Assembly (NCBI GenBank): GCA_963965975.1
Contig: OZ014415.1
Location: 1,493,001 to 1,557,000 of the forward strand
Source: Xestospongia bergquistia
Taxonomy: Eukaryota > Porifera > Demospongiae > Haplosclerida > Petrosiidae
DNA length: 64,000 bases
Direction of reading: 5' to 3'
Both the position numbers and the translations under genes were made by a program. Position 1 is the stretch's first letter. Each line of letters starts with the position of its first letter. Positions 1 to 13,536 of the stretch are shown one piece after another. The notes beneath the pieces are model-generated. The model was given only the letters and a program-made list of their open reading frames with translations. It searched no databases and was not told the DNA's origin.

Positions 1-2761
1 CATACACATAATCTCCATTAACACAGATCCCTCGAGGATCTTTAAGTATATTTTGTTTGTCTTGCTTACCAATATAATGTTGAAAAGTACCATTAACATC
101 CAGTACTTGTACTCTATTGGTAGTATCGATAACATACATTCTGTCTTTGTCATCAAAAGCTATATCTGTACAATGAATGAAATGACCTGGTTCATTACCA
201 AAACTACCAATTGAGACAACGAAGTCAAGTGTATTAAGATCATATACTAAAATGTTATTATGGCCACTGTTACATATATATAGGCGGTCTCGATTTATTG
301 CTACACCACAAGGTCCATCGAACATGTGATGATCAGAAAGTGAATGAATTCTTTCTCCTGATAAATTATATTTTATTACTTGGTTTCGATCATGACAAGA
401 TTTGAAGATACTTCCATTAGGACCCACACAAATACCTGATACCTGACGAAGCTTTAGAGAAGCTAAATTAAGGCCAGATGTTTTTATAATTCCTCCTAGT
501 TTACCTGTTTTCTTATCAAGGACAGTAATATCAGTCTTTGTTCCAATGTAGATTAACTCTGAACTATATTCATGACTGGAGGTAGCTACTGGCCAGCATT
601 TTGATAGATTAGTGCTAAAAGTTTGAACTGGTTTTCCTAGATGCTTAGGATGAATAGGAACAAAGAAAAAAGTAGGTTGTATGGTATTGTCCCCTTCTAT
701 TACAAGATTGTATCGTCCACGAACATTAGGTTGATAAGCAATTATATAATAAGATTTTCTTGCTTCAACTAGTGCTGGGAGATACTCAGGGATAAAAAAC
801 TGGTGGATATGTCTTCCTAGGGGACTTAATTTCACAGTGACTTTAGCTGCTGCACTTTGTGTGTGACAATAGATATAGTTGATACTGTGCAGGGATGGGG
901 ATTCTAACCCAGCTCCAAAAAGGTATGTACATTTTTCTTCTTTGATTTCACCAGCTTTGGTTGGTAATAGTGCTTGTAAGGTGGTACTGTCTGGTATATA
1001 TGTGTTGAAGTATGCTGGCAATGTGGAAGAGGCAGACAGAAAGAAGCTACGATTGTTTTTGAGGATTAGCTCAATATCGTCCATCACCTTGTCTTTATTT
1101 TTAAAGAACTCTTGTGGTGATCTTTCATTGATGATATTATCTAGCAATGTTAGCATTGTCTCAGATTTACTGAGCAATTGAGATGATAAATTTATCATCG
1201 CATCAAGTTTTGATAACTCACTAACCTTTATTTCGTCAACCTGCTCTACAAGAGCTACTTTTTGCTCAGTAAACGTGGCCACTGCAGTATCAAAAAAGTT
1301 AGTGATAGATTGAATAGCTTGATCAGAGTTTTCATTAAGGCTCTGTTTAGTTTCATTAACTTTAGCAATATAGTTATGAATTTGCTGACATTGTCCTTCA
1401 ATACTAACTTTGGGACCGTCAAATTCATCTTTAAAAGTTTCAGCAGCTTTTGATGCTGTTGTTAATTTGTGTCCACTAGCACTGTGACTGGAGACACAAT
1501 GCGAGCACACAAGTTTCAAGCATCTTTCATTTTCACAGTAAAAGTCTAATGGCATATTGGGATGAGCATCACAGGTGTCTTCTATAACTGGAAGAGATAG
1601 TTGAAGAGAGGACTCAAGTATGTTTGATTTCTCTGTTGATTCTGTTGCCTCAATCATGGGGACAGAGTTTGACCTTTTAAGTACATTTCTTTCTCGCCTT
1701 GTGACCAATGCCTATATATATTAAAAAAGAAATATTATTACATAGCAATGTAAACATCATACATTGGACAAATGCACATGCAATTTGAACATATTATATA
1801 TAACATCTGATCAAAAAAGGACTTTTTAATGCATCAGAGTACGACATGCCCCATGGGTATTGCAGTAGTAACAACCATTGTAGATTTTCATTGATTAATT
1901 CTGGGTCATGAAGTATGTGTATATAACAATAATAACAGAGCCTATGAAGTTACTACATATTCTTGTAAGTCATACAACAGTATAGTTTACACAACACAGT
2001 ATCTAGTGTAAATGCTCTCACACATGCACTCTTATATCTATATGATATATATATATATATTCTTATATAGACCTTATATAATGTGTTACAGTAGTAGAGT
2101 AATAATACTGAACTACAATGAGGTTTCTTTTAGGTTAAATACATGAATATTACTGCTGTTAAATTGAAATAGCTATAATTATTACTATATTACTAAATAA
2201 TAAGTCAGTACATTTATAGGAACTGAACAATAACAAATTAGTTGATGAAATTTGAAAATAAACATAATATACTGTTTTGATCACTAACATCTTATGGAAT
2301 GCAATATTTATATAATGTCTTCCTTTCTTTGTGTAAAAATAAAAATAAATTCAAATATTTAGTAAAGAGTCAATTCCTTATGACATCAGTTAGTATGATT
2401 ACTTTCAGTTTGCATCAACTAATAGTTTGAGAAATTCTTTTTACTTTTATAGAGTAAAAATTGCATTAATGACAACATTGTCATATGTTTGGTAGACTAG
2501 ATTTAATTTATGTACCTTAGTCAAGCCTTCTATTATTCTCATAATTTGAAATGCAATTGGAAAATCAGTAATATTTGATAAATCATATCGACATTCAGGA
2601 CATTTTGGGCTAGCTGCTGAGATCACAGTTTGTAGACATTGGTTGCAGAAAACATGTTGACATGGAAGAGCTCGAGGATCATTGTACATTCCCAGGCAAA
2701 TAGCACATTGTAGCTGGTCTTCTATCGGCGAGAGGGAGTGTAGTCCTTCAGAATCGTCCAT
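1..2761 (-). CDS. TRIM-NHL protein A (RING, B-box, coiled coil, filamin, NHL), 3' end cut by window
   Basis: Two exons: 2516-2761 (82 codons) and 1-1711, joined in phase 0 (donor AAG|GTACAT, acceptor TATATAG|GCATTGG). Exon 1 starts at MDDSEGLHSL and holds a C3HC4 RING (CAICLGMYNDPRALPCQHVF, then CNQC and CPEC). Exon 2 begins with a B-box-like Cys/His cluster (CENERCLKLVCSHCVSSH), then a coiled coil, a filamin-like Ig segment and the first NHL repeats. The last ~30 residues seen in paralogues C, D and E lie outside the window. TRIM-NHL proteins are typically E3 ubiquitin ligases and/or RNA-binding regulators; which applies here is not shown. Exon 1 is closest to that of E, and the intron is also alignable to those of D and E. 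Confidence 0.85.
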
Positions 2762-2915
2762 TCCCCAAAGACTATTCTGTCCTGGCGCTTCACGTTTCGG
2801 CAGTAGGCGTGACCGAATACGACACGCAAGATCGCATTATTAACCCTTTAATGATTATATTTATTTTTTAAAAATTCTACGTAATACGGGTACATGTATT
2901 TCATAATGTACAGGC

Positions 2916-3556
2916 TTAATGTTGCCGTCTGCATTCCAAATCCACTACCACGTGGTCAACATGTGGTGCATACGACTTGACATACTCAACATGTTGTACA
3001 GTCACTATCCAACACTGCTGTTCACATTTCTCACATGGATTATGTGTCTCTAGTAATAATAAAATCTTATTACTAACATCCTCTGCCCATGATAACCATA
3101 CAGCTCGTTTAGAAGAAGATTGAGTTTCTGATAAAATATAAGTGTGGGATCCTGTAGATGCTTTATGTTTAGTTGTAGTATTCAGTTCTGGAGCATTTAA
3201 ACTATTTTCTGTCCTCGTCATTAGATTTACAATGTGGGCATTTTCAAGTAGGTATCATCTTCAAATCAGTCTATGATTGGTGTATCATCACTAATAGGTG
3301 TGGCTCCATTTAGTGATAGTTGATATGTAGATAATGTACTTAAACTCTCTTCTATATTATAATCTGATATTGATGACAATGATACTTCAGTTAATAGTTC
3401 ATTAGTATCATTAGTGAGGTTTGAGTCAACATTACCATGTACATGTAACCAACCTCCTTTATCTGATCTGAGACAAGAGCAAGCCACAGGCCATCCTTGT
3501 TCACTGGAAGGAATTAAACCTAGCAATACACGATCTGCTATATTCTTAGGAGCTAC
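2916..3556 (-). pseudogene. Broken copy of the last trmt12 (TYW2) exon
   Basis: Clearly homologous to the last exon of the intact trmt12 at 17589-18224: it shares GLIPSSEQGWPVACSCLRSD, LHVHGNV and the C-terminal VKSYAPHVDHVVVDLEC. The acceptor (TTATTAG|GTAGCTCC) survives, but the frame hits a stop after ...SDDTPIID (3266-3268) and resumes only downstream near 3221. No copy of the preceding exon is present. On the 5' side the homology ends in an (ATCC)n tract and continues into sequence like the 5' region of TRIM C. Best read as a passenger fragment of a segmental duplication. Confidence 0.85.
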
Positions 3557-3608
3557 CTAATAAAAAGGGAATTTGATTTATATCTTATTGCTATTTCTTC
3601 ATCTGCTT

Positions 3609-3632
3609 ATCCATCCATCCATCCATCCATCA
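3609..3632. repeat. (ATCC)n microsatellite at a duplication junction
   Basis: About six CCAT/ATCC units. To the left lies trmt12 intron-3-like sequence; to the right the sequence (TGTACACGCCCAATAAAGCA...) matches the region upstream of TRIM C. The tract marks where trmt12-derived and TRIM-derived DNA were joined. The rest of 3557-3817 holds no gene. Confidence 0.7.
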
Positions 3633-3817
3633 ATCTATTATGTACACGCCCAATAAAGCATGTGCGGTATACGTGTTCATCAATGCTGTATAAATTATAC
3701 TTACAACTTAAACAATTTCTAGTCAAACTAGTCAAACTGGTATACACATTAATAGATACTAAGTATAAAATTAGATGACTTGACAAATGCAAAGAAAATA
3801 TAAAAACATTGAATTAA

Positions 3818-5958
3818 CTAAAACACTAACACAGCTTCTTTCTCCCAGTCACACACCCACACAAAACCATCAGGATCTACAGCAATACCACAAGGAGATT
3901 GTAAGTATCCTTCTCCTATATGACTAACTAGTTGACCATCTAGAGAAAAGATGGACACATGTGATGCTCCCTTTTCTGTTACATACACATAGTCTCCTTT
4001 AATATAGATGCCTCAAGGATCTTTAAGAATATGTTGTTCATCTTTCATACCAATATAATATTGAAAAATACAGTTAACATCCAGTACTTGTACTCTATTG
4101 GTAGTATCGATAACATACATTCTATCATTGTCATCAAAAGCTATATCAATACAATGAATGAAATGACCTGGTTCATTACCAAAACTACCAATTGAGACAA
4201 TAAAGTCAAGTGTATTAAGATCATATACTAAAATGTTATTACGGCCACTGTTACATGTATATAGGTGGTCTCGAATTATTGCTATCCAACAAGGTCCATC
4301 AAATATGTCATGATTAGAAAATGCATGAACTCTTTCTCCTGATAAATTATATTTTATTACCTTGTTTCGATTATGACAAGATTTGTAGATACTTCCATCA
4401 TGATCCACACAAATACCTGATACTTGACGAGGTTTCATTGGTGAAGAACGAAAAGTGTTCCCAGTTAGTTTTTGAGTTTGTTTATCAAACACTGTAATAT
4501 CAGTCTTTGTTCCAATGTAGATTAACTCTGATGACTTTTGATGACTGGAGGTTACCCACTGCCCTACATTTTGATAAATTATTATTAATAAAAGTTTGAA
4601 TTGGTTTGTGTAAGTCACGAGGATGGACAGGAACAAAGAAACAAGTAGGAAGTACTATATCATCTACAAGATTGTATCGTCCTTGAACATTAGGTTGATA
4701 AGCAATGATGTAATGATCTTTGTTTGGCTTAACAAACACTGAAAGTATCATATGATAGTTCTCCTGAATTTCACTATATTTTGTATGGTTAGGAATAGAT
4801 TTAGTAAGGTGCATTGGAGCTGGTGAGGACATAGACTAAATGAATTTGAGATCACTAAGTATTGGCTCAACATCAGACATCACTTTATCTTTATTTTTTA
4901 GGAATAATTCAGGTGATTCTTCATTAATGATACTGTCTATTGATCGTAATGCTTTCTCAGCTTTAACTAGCAATTTTAAAGACATCTCCTTCTTTTTATC
5001 AAGTTCTGCTAACTTATCAACTTTTAATTGATATAGGAAGAGAGGGTTGAGAGGTGTTTGAGGAATAGTGGTGGGTGTAGTTGCTTGCTGTGCTGTCACT
5101 GGAGATGGAAATTGTTCGTGGACACTTTCTATTTGCATTACCTATTTTGAGAGTAGATCATTATTAGTAGTAGTAGCAATAATTAGCTTCTAATATAATT
5201 CATACACAATGCATTATCTACTATCACTCCTGGATATGTGTAGGGTTAGCAGCTAATGAATTTTATTATTCTGTGCATACAGGAAATTTTCGTGTATATA
5301 AATACATTAAATATTTGCATGTTTGCTTTTGTTGTTTTAAGGATTAATTATGAATATAATTTGTTAGTCATAGCTGCAAATTTTTGTTTGTTGTAAACAA
5401 CCATAAAAATAATATAAATTTTTAAGATTTACGATTTATTAGATACTTTGTATTAATGAGATACACTATCATCCTGTAACAATATTTTATTCATTTTACA
5501 TTAAATATCAACATTAAAGTAATAAAAAAACTAATTTAACTAAAAATTCTAATGAATTCAATTGTATGCTTATCTATTAAAGTCAAGTCTACTATATCAT
5601 GATCTACAGACTACACACGACATACAGCTTACTAAGCCCTACTCTACTTTACTATACGATAATTAAAGAGCAAGTTAATACATGATCGTACCTTATATCC
5701 GTCCATCATGCATGCCAACAATTTCTATAGCAATTGGAAAGTCAGGTGTTGACGCGTAAACATCTAACGCAACACGACATTTAGGACATTTTGGATCAAC
5801 TTTCAACCAATCTTGAAGACATTGATTGCAGAAAACATGTTGACATAGAAGATCTTGAGGATCTTTATATAATTCAAGACAAATAGCACATAACAAACAG
5901 TCTTTAATTTTATAGGTAAGAGAATAAGACTTGCTGGCGGATCCTGACCCTCAGCCAT
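3818..5958 (-). pseudogene. Decayed TRIM-NHL gene B
   Basis: Copy of TRIM C with many lesions. RING exon (5693-5958): ATG retained in the MAD-type context, but a small insertion near 5910 shifts the frame before CAICLELYKD. Exon 2 (about 3818-5138): the B-box and most of the coiled coil are deleted (the N-terminus jumps from PQTPLNP to VDKLAELDKK). A TGG codon became TAG after SDLKFI (about 4837), the first part of the filamin segment is deleted, a frameshift lies near 4560-4640, and a TGA interrupts NHL (DP*GI, about 4013). The NHL region remains almost identical to C and E, so decay is recent or gene conversion has kept it similar. Confidence 0.85.
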
Positions 5959-6142
5959 TATAATTTTATCCAGTTTGTCAAAAAAGTGCGATTTTTATAC
6001 ACGCCCAAGCATGTGAGGTCCGCGTGTATATCATGTAGTATTTACAACTTTGCAAAAAATTTAAAGTCAAGTATTTTTATGTACAGGTACAAAGTCTAAA
6101 ACAACATGATTTGACAAACACAAAGAAAAATAAAATTATTAA

Positions 6143-8835
6143 CTAAAACACTAGTACAGCTTCTTTCTCCCAGTCACACACCCACACAAATCCATCAAGA
6201 TCTACAGCAATACCACAAGGAGATTGTAAGTATCCTTCTCCTATATGACTAACTAGTTGACCATCTAAAGAAAAGACAGACACACGTGATGCTCCCTTTT
6301 CTGTTACATACACATAGTCTCCATTAATATAGATGCCTTGAGGATCCTTTAGTATAGGCTGTTCATCTTCCATACCAATATAATGTTGAAAAATACAGTT
6401 AACATCCAGTACTTGTACTCTATTGGTAGTATCAATAACATACATTCTGTCTTTGTCATCAAAAGCTATATCGATACAATGAATGAAATGACCTGGTTCA
6501 TTACCAAAACTGCCAATTGAGACAATAAAGTCAAGTGTATTAAGATCATATACTAAAATGTTATTACGGCCACTGTTACATATATATAGGTGGTCTCGAT
6601 TTATTGCTATTCCACAAGGTCCATCGAACATGTCATGATCAGAAAAAGCATGAACTCTTTCTCCTGATAAATTATATTTTATTACTTTGTTTCGATTGTG
6701 ACAAGATTTGTAGATACTTCCATCATGACCCACACAAATACCTGATACCTGACGAGGTTTCATTGGTGAAGAACGATAAGTGTTCCCAGTTAGTTTTTGA
6801 GTTTGTTTATCAAACACTGTAATATCAGTCTTTGTTCCAATGTAGATTAACTCTGATGACATGTCATGACTGGAGGTAGCCACTGCCCAGCATTTTGATA
6901 AATTATTATTAATAAAAGTTTGAATTGGTTTGTGTAAGTCACGAGGATGGACAGGAACAAAGAAACAAGTAGGCAGTACAATATCATCTACTTCAATAAT
7001 AAGATTGTATCGTCCTCGAATTTTAGGTTGATAAGCAATGATGTAATGATCTTTGTTTGACTCAACAAACACTGGAAGTAACTCAGGAATTACTGACTGA
7101 CTAACAAGTCTTCCAAGGGAGCTTAACTTTACAGTAATGTCAGTAACTTCACTTTGTGTATGACAATAAATATAATTGATACTGTGAAGAGATGGAGACT
7201 CTAAGCCAGCTCCTGAAAGTATCATATGATGGTTCTCCTGAATTTCACCATATTTGGTGGGTAATAATGGTTGTAAAGTGATATGGTTAGGAATACATTT
7301 AGTAAGGTGAATTGGAGCTGGTGAGGACATAGACCAAATGAATTTGAGATCCCTAAGTATCGGCTCAACATCAGACATCACTTTATCTTTGTTTTTTAAG
7401 AATAATTCAGGCGATTCTTCATTAATGATACTGTCTATTGATTGTAATGTTTTCTCAGCTTTAGCTAGCAATTTAATGGGCATCTCCTTCTTTTTATCAA
7501 GTTCTGCTAACTTATCAACTCTTACTTGGTTAGCTTGTTGTACAAGAACTTCTTTCTGCTCAGTAATCATAGTAATAGCAGCCTCAAAGTAGCTAGTAAC
7601 ACATTGTACAGCTTCGTCACATTCTGTGTTAAGATTTTGTTTGCTTTCATCAACTTTAGCAATATAGTTGTGGATTTCACGACGATGTTCTTCAATACTA
7701 AGTTTAGGACCTTCAAATTCAGCTTTAAATGCTACAGCAGCTTCTGATACTTGTGTTATTTTATGTCTACTGTGATTGGAGACACAAGAGCTACATATTA
7801 ACTTCATACATTGCTCGCTCTCACAATAAAACTCTAGAGGCTTATCAGGATGATCAGGGCAGGGATGAAGAGAGGGTTGAGGAGGTGTTTCAGGAACAGT
7901 GGGTGTGGTTGCTTGCTGTGCTGTCACTGGGGATAACAATTGTTGTTCATGGACACTTTTTCTTCGTAGCATCTATATTGGGAGTATTATAATCTTTATA
8001 ATAAAGATAATAAAACACACAATAATGGATAGTTAAATTTCATTTAATGAAAGGTCAATTTCTATTAATTTTCAATCATGATCAATGAAAGGTCAATTAA
8101 TATAATGTAACTTGTAGTAGTTTCTGATGTAATACACACACAATGTATTATCTACTATATATCTCTCCCCAACACGTGTAGTGTTGGCAGTTAATGAATA
8201 TTATTACTGTAAGTGGAATTGTTTGTATAAAAATCATTGAGTATTTGTGGTTTTGAAGATCGAGTATGAAATAATTGTGGTTTTACCAAAAATACTTAAT
8301 TTATCTGTAGGTCAAGTCTTATTAACATCTACTATTATTCTGTACATGTAAACAATGTTCTTACTAAATATTTATTCTACTTACAATATCAACATTAAAA
8401 TAACATAAACTACTTAAAGTAATAAAGACAATAAATTCAATTGTATGCTTTCTAATTCTACTATGAAAACAACACTCATTCATGATTCATAGACTTACTA
8501 TAGCAGCTTACTAGATCATATTCTACTTTTACTATACAATAGTTAAAGAACAAGTTAATACATGATCGTACCTTATATCCGTCCATCATGCCAACAATTT
8601 CTATAGCAATTGGAAACTCAGGTGTTGACGCGTAAACATCTAACGCAACACGACATTTAGGACATTTTGGATCAACTTTCAACCAATCTTGAAGACATTG
8701 ATTGCAGAAAACATGTTGACATGGAAGAGCTCGAGGATCTTTATATAATTCAAGACAAATAGCACACAACAAACAGTCTTTTATAGGTAAGAGAATAAGA
8801 CTTGCATCTGATAGCGAATCCTGACAATCAGCCAT
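6143..8835 (-). CDS. TRIM-NHL protein C (697 aa)
   Basis: Exon 1 8572-8835 (88 codons, ATG chosen at MADCQDSLSD because B and the RING fragment at 13.6 kb share this start; the frame is open 21 codons further upstream). Intron 7973-8571; exon 2 6143-7972 starts exactly at an ATG codon after ATATAG. RING: CAICLELYKDPRALPCQHVF ... CNQC ... CPKC. B-box: CPDHPDKPLEFYC ... CSSC. These are followed by a coiled coil (about residues 180-290), a filamin-like Ig segment (YIIAYQPKIRGRYNL) and NHL repeats up to the C-terminus (CDWEKEAVLVF). Probable E3 ligase or RNA-binding TRIM-NHL protein of the TRIM2/3/71 architecture. Its B-box differs from D and E, while the NHL part is nearly identical. Confidence 0.9.
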
Positions 8836-9021
8836 TTTAATTTTATTGGTAATTTTGTACACGCCCAATAAAGCATATGCAGTATACGTGTTAATCATGC
8901 TGTATAAATTATACTTACAACTTAAAATTTCTAGTCAAACTGGTATACACATTAATAGATAGTAAGTATAAAATTAGATGATTTGACAAATACAAAGAAA
9001 AATATAAAAACATTAAATTAA

Positions 9022-12000
9022 CTAAAACACTAGTACAGCTTCTTTCTCCCAGTCACACACCCACACAAATCCATCAAGATCTACAGCAATACCACAAGGA
9101 GATTGTAAGTATCCTTCTCCTATATGACTAACTAGTTGACCATCTAGAGAGAAGACAGACACACGTGATGCTTCCTTTTCTGTTACATACACATAGTCTC
9201 CTTTAATACAGATCCCTCGAGGATCTTTAAGAATATGTTGTTCATCTTTCATACCAATATAATATTGAAAAATACAGTTAACATCCAGTACTTGTACTCT
9301 ATTGGTAGTATCGATAACATACATTCTATCATTGTCATCAAAAGCTATATCAATACAATGAATGAAATGACCTGGTTCATTACCAAAACTACCAATTGAT
9401 GCAATAAAGTCAAGTGTATTAAGATCATATACTAAAATGTTATTACGGCCACTGTTACATATATATAGGTGGTTTTGATTTATTGCTATCCCACAAGGAC
9501 CATCAAACATGTCATGATTAGAAAATGCATGAACTCTTTCTCCTGATAAATTATATTTTATTACTTTGTTTTGATTGTGACAAGATTTGAAGATACTTCC
9601 ATCAGGACCCACACAAATACCTGATACCTGACGAAGCTTTAGAGAAGCTAAATTAAGGCCAGATGTTTTTTTAATTCCTCCTAGTTTACCTGTTTGCTTA
9701 TTAAGGACAGTAATATCAGTCTTTGTTCCAATGTAGATTAACTCTGAACTATATTCATGACTGGAGGTAGCTACTGGCCAGCATTTTGATAGATTAGTGC
9801 TAAAAGTTTGAACTGGTTTTCGTAGATGTTCAGGATGAATAGGAACAAAGAAACAAGTAGGTTGTATGGTAATGTCCCCTTCTATTACAAGATTGTATCG
9901 TCCACGAACATTAGGTTGATAAGCAATGATATAATAAGATTTTCTTGCTTCAACTAGTACTGGGAGAAACTCAGGGATAAAAAACTGGTGAATATGTCTT
10001 CCTAGGGGAGTTAATTTCACAGTGACTTTAGCTACTTCACTTTGTGTGTGACAATAGATATAGTTGATACTGTGCAGGGATGGGGATTCTAACCCAGCTC
10101 CAAAAAGGTATGTACATTTCTCTTCTTTGATTTCACCAGCTTTGGTTGGTAATAGTGCTTGTAAGGTGGTACTGTCTGGTATGTATGTGTTGAAGTGTGC
10201 TGGCAATGTGGAAGACGCAGACAGAAAGAAGCTACGATTGTTCTTGAGGATTAGCTCAATATCATCCATCACCTTGTCTTTATTTTTAAAGAACTCTTGT
10301 GGTGATCTTTCATTGATGATTTTATCTAGCAGTGTTAGCATTGTCTCAGATTTACTGAGCAATTGAGATGGTAAATTTGTCATCGTGTTAAGTTTTGATA
10401 ACTCGCTAACCTTTATTTGGTTAACCTGCTCTACAAGAGCTACTTTTTGCTCAGTAAACGTGGCCACTGCAGTATCAAAAAAGTTAGTGATAGATTGGAT
10501 AGCTTGATCACAGCTTTCATTAAGACTCTGTTTAGTTTCATTAACTTTAGCAATATAGCTATGAATTTGCTGACATTGTCCTTCAATACTAACTTTGGGA
10601 CCGTCAAATTCATCTTTAAAAGTTTCAGCAGCTTTTGATGCTGTTGTTAATTTATGTCCACTAGCACTGTGACTGGAGACACAATGCGAGCACACAAGTT
10701 TCAAGCATCTTTCATTTTCACAGTAAAGGTCTAATGGCATATTGGGATGAACATCACAGGTGTCTATAACTGGAAGAGATAGTTGAAGAGAGGACTCAGG
10801 AGTGTTTAATTTCTCTGTTGATTCTGTTGGCTCAATCATGGGGACAGAGTTTGACCTTTTAAGTACATTTCTTCCTTGCCTCGTGACCAATGTCTATATA
10901 TATTAAAAATGGAAATATTATTACATAACAACATAAACATTATACATTGGACATGGAGTTTGAACATATTATATATAATATCTGATCAAAACGGGACTTT
11001 GAATGCGTCAGAGAATGACATGCTCCATGGCTATGATAGCAGTAGTAACAACCATTGTAGATTTTCATTGATTAATTCTGGATCATGAAGCATGTGTATA
11101 TAACTATAATAACAGAGCCTATGAAGTTACTACACATTCTAGTAAGTCATACAACAGTAGTTTACACAACATAGTATCTAGTGTAAATGCTCTCACACAT
11201 GCACTCTTATATCTATATGATATATATATATATATGTTATTATATAGTGTATTACAATAGTAAGGTAATAATATTCAACTACAATGACATTTCCTTTAGG
11301 CTAATATTACTGCTGTTAAATTCAAATAGCAATAATTAGTATTATAATACTAAATAAAAGTCTGTTTATTAATAAGGAAGTAAACATTAACAAACTAGTT
11401 GATGAAATTTGAAAATAAACATAATACTGTTTGATTCTTATGGAATGCAATATTTATATAATGTCTTCCTTTCTTTGTCTAAAAATAAAAAATAAATTCA
11501 AATATTTGGTAAACAGTTAATTTCATACAAAATCAATTAGTATATTTACTTTCAGTTTGCATCAACTAATAGTTTGAGAAATTTTAAATTCTTTTTATAA
11601 AGTAAAAATTGTATTAGGTGAAATAGCATTTTGTCATTTCAACCGTATTCTTTGTTACCACAATCTCATCAATATGATGTAAGCTCAATATTGAGTTACC
11701 CACAAAGCCAAAACTGATCTAACTCAATGTGTTAAAGCCAACTAGAAGCCAAGAAGTACTCTTTGTAGTTTATGTCCAATAATTGAAACTATATGAGTGA
11801 GAGATATATATTATTCCAATATAACTAACTGGATTAATTCAGTTGAATTAATATAGCTTCAATTGAACATATATGATTCAATTATTTACTATAGCAAAGT
11901 GGGTGTAAACGCAATGTATATGAAACTAGTTGGCTTTATTCATATTGAGCTACACTAGTTTTGGGCTTTTAGCAACTTAGAATTGAGCTTACATCATATC

Positions 12001-12357
12001 GATGAAGCTATGGTAACAAAGACCTTAGTTACGATAAAGAGACAAAATGCTTTTTCAGAGAACATTGTCATGTGTTTGATTGACTAGATTTAATGTAAAT
12101 AATTTACGTACCTCAGCAAAGCCTCTCATTATTCTCATAATTTGAAATGCAACTGGAAAATCAGTAATATTTGACAAATCGTATCGACATTCAGGACATT
12201 TTGGGCCAGCTGTTGAGATCACATTTTGTAGACATTGATTGCAGAAAACATGTTGACATGGAAGAGCTCGAGGATCATTGTACATTTCTAGGCAAATAGC
12301 ACATTCTAGGTTGTCTTTTATCGGTGAGAGGGAGTTTGGTATTTCAAAATTGTCCAT
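9022..12357 (-). CDS. TRIM-NHL protein D (705 aa)
   Basis: Exon 1 12112-12357 (82 codons, start MDNFEIPNSL, donor GAG|GTACGT); exon 2 9022-10893 (acceptor TATATAG|ACATTGG), phase 0. Domains: RING at about 19-60 (CAICLEMYNDPRALPCQHVF, CNQC, CPEC), B-box (CDVHPNMPLDLYCENERC), coiled coil, filamin-like segment ending TCFFVPIHP, and NHL repeats to ...AVLVF. The intron (10894-12111) carries a 427-bp fold-back element absent from A and E. D keeps its own version of the linker before NHL (KTSGLNLASLKLRQ), like A. Function as for the family; substrate unknown. Confidence 0.9.
11625..12051. mobile_element. Fold-back MITE-like element in TRIM D intron
   Basis: Perfect 11-bp terminal inverted repeats, AGCATTTTGTC and GACAAAATGCT, extend into longer imperfect arms (TTTGTTACC...GATGTAAGCTCAA on the left and its complement on the right). 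An internal inverted pair is CCAACTAG/CTAGTTGG. No coding sequence. The introns of TRIM A and E lack it, so it inserted after duplication. No clear target-site duplication seen. Confidence 0.75.
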
Positions 12358-12492
12358 TCTCTAAAGACTATTCTGCGCTGGAGCTTCGCGTTTCCGTAGT
12401 AGGCGTGACCAAATACGACAGCATTTATTAACCCTTTAATGATTATATTTCTAAAATGTTTCTACGTGATACGTATTTCATAATGTGCAGGG

Positions 12493-13485
12493 TTAATGTT
12501 GCCGCCTGCATTCCAAATCCACTACCACATAATCAACATGTGGCACATATGACTTGACATGTTCAACATGTTGTACAGTCACCATCCAACACTGATGTTC
12601 ACATTTCTCACATGGATTATGTGTCTCCAGTAATAGTAAGATCTTACTACTAACATCTTCTGCTCATGATAGCCATATAGCTTGTTTAGAAGATTGAATT
12701 TCTGGTAAAATATAAGTATGGAATCCTGTAGATGTTTTATGTTTAGTTGTAGTACTTAGTTCTGGACCATTTAAACTATTTTCTGTCCTTGTCATTAGAT
12801 TACAATGTGAGGGTTTTCATAGTAAGTATTGCCTTTGACTGAATCTTTGATTGGTGTATCATCACTAATAGGTGTGGCTCCATTAATTTAGTGGTAATTG
12901 ATATGTAGATGTACTTAAACTCTCTTCTATATTATAATCTGATATTGATGACAATGATACTTCAGTTAATAGTTCATTAGTATCATTAGTGAGGTTTGAG
13001 TCAACATTACCATGTACATGTAACCAACCTCCTTTATCTGATCTGAGACAAGAGCAAGCCACAGGCCATCCTTGTTCACTGGAAGGTATTAAACCAAGCA
13101 ATACATGATCTGCTATATTCTTAGGAGCTACCTAATAAAAAGGGAACTTGATTTATATCATATTTCTATTTACTCATCTGCTTATCCATCCATCCATCCA
13201 TCCATCCATCAATCTATCCATAAATCAATATATTTATTTATCCATCTATCCATCCATAAATCTATCAGTCATATTCATCTATCCACTGTCCATCTATAAA
13301 AATTCATCTATCCATCCACTTATCTATTACTCTAACCTCCCTATTATCTCCTTGATGTAATACACATCGATCATTGACACCATTAGCAATTAATCCTTGT
13401 TTCAATCCTTGAACAGCAGTTGGATTCCATTCACAAGCATGTACACATTTCACACCAGTATGTACCAAAGTAAAATAACCAATTC
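12493..13485 (-). pseudogene. Broken copy of trmt12 exons 3 and 4
   Basis: Exon 3 copy 13337-13485 (9 bp shorter than the 158-bp original, otherwise readable: GIGYFTL, VHACEWNP) and exon 4 copy 12493-13131. Exon 4 has a 4-bp insertion near 12888 that shifts the frame, and a TGG to TGA change in WLSW (about 12665). Upstream exons are missing; the 5' homology stops in intron 2, where a RING fragment is joined. Non-functional passenger of the TRIM array duplication. Confidence 0.85.
13182..13330. repeat. Degenerate (ATCC/ATCT)n tract
   Basis: Repeats of CCAT/TCTA fill the intron between the trmt12 pseudo-exons. The same tract, shorter, is in the intact gene at 18276-18345. Frames through it are artefacts of the repeat. 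Confidence 0.8.
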
Positions 13486-13536
13486 CTGTAGAATAAAAGA
13501 CAATTATACAGTATCTACAGTACTATATATTAATGG

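Noticed and set aside
879-1181. Plus-strand open frames opposite the TRIM genes (also 4840-5031, 7338-7747, 10064-10638, 14890-15464)
   Set aside because: Mirror images of the coding strand, repeated at the same place in each paralogue; no start context or independent conservation.
13105-13360. Ser/Ile/His-rich frames (SIHPSIHPSI)
   Set aside because: Translation of the (ATCC/ATCT)n tract in a trmt12 pseudo-intron.
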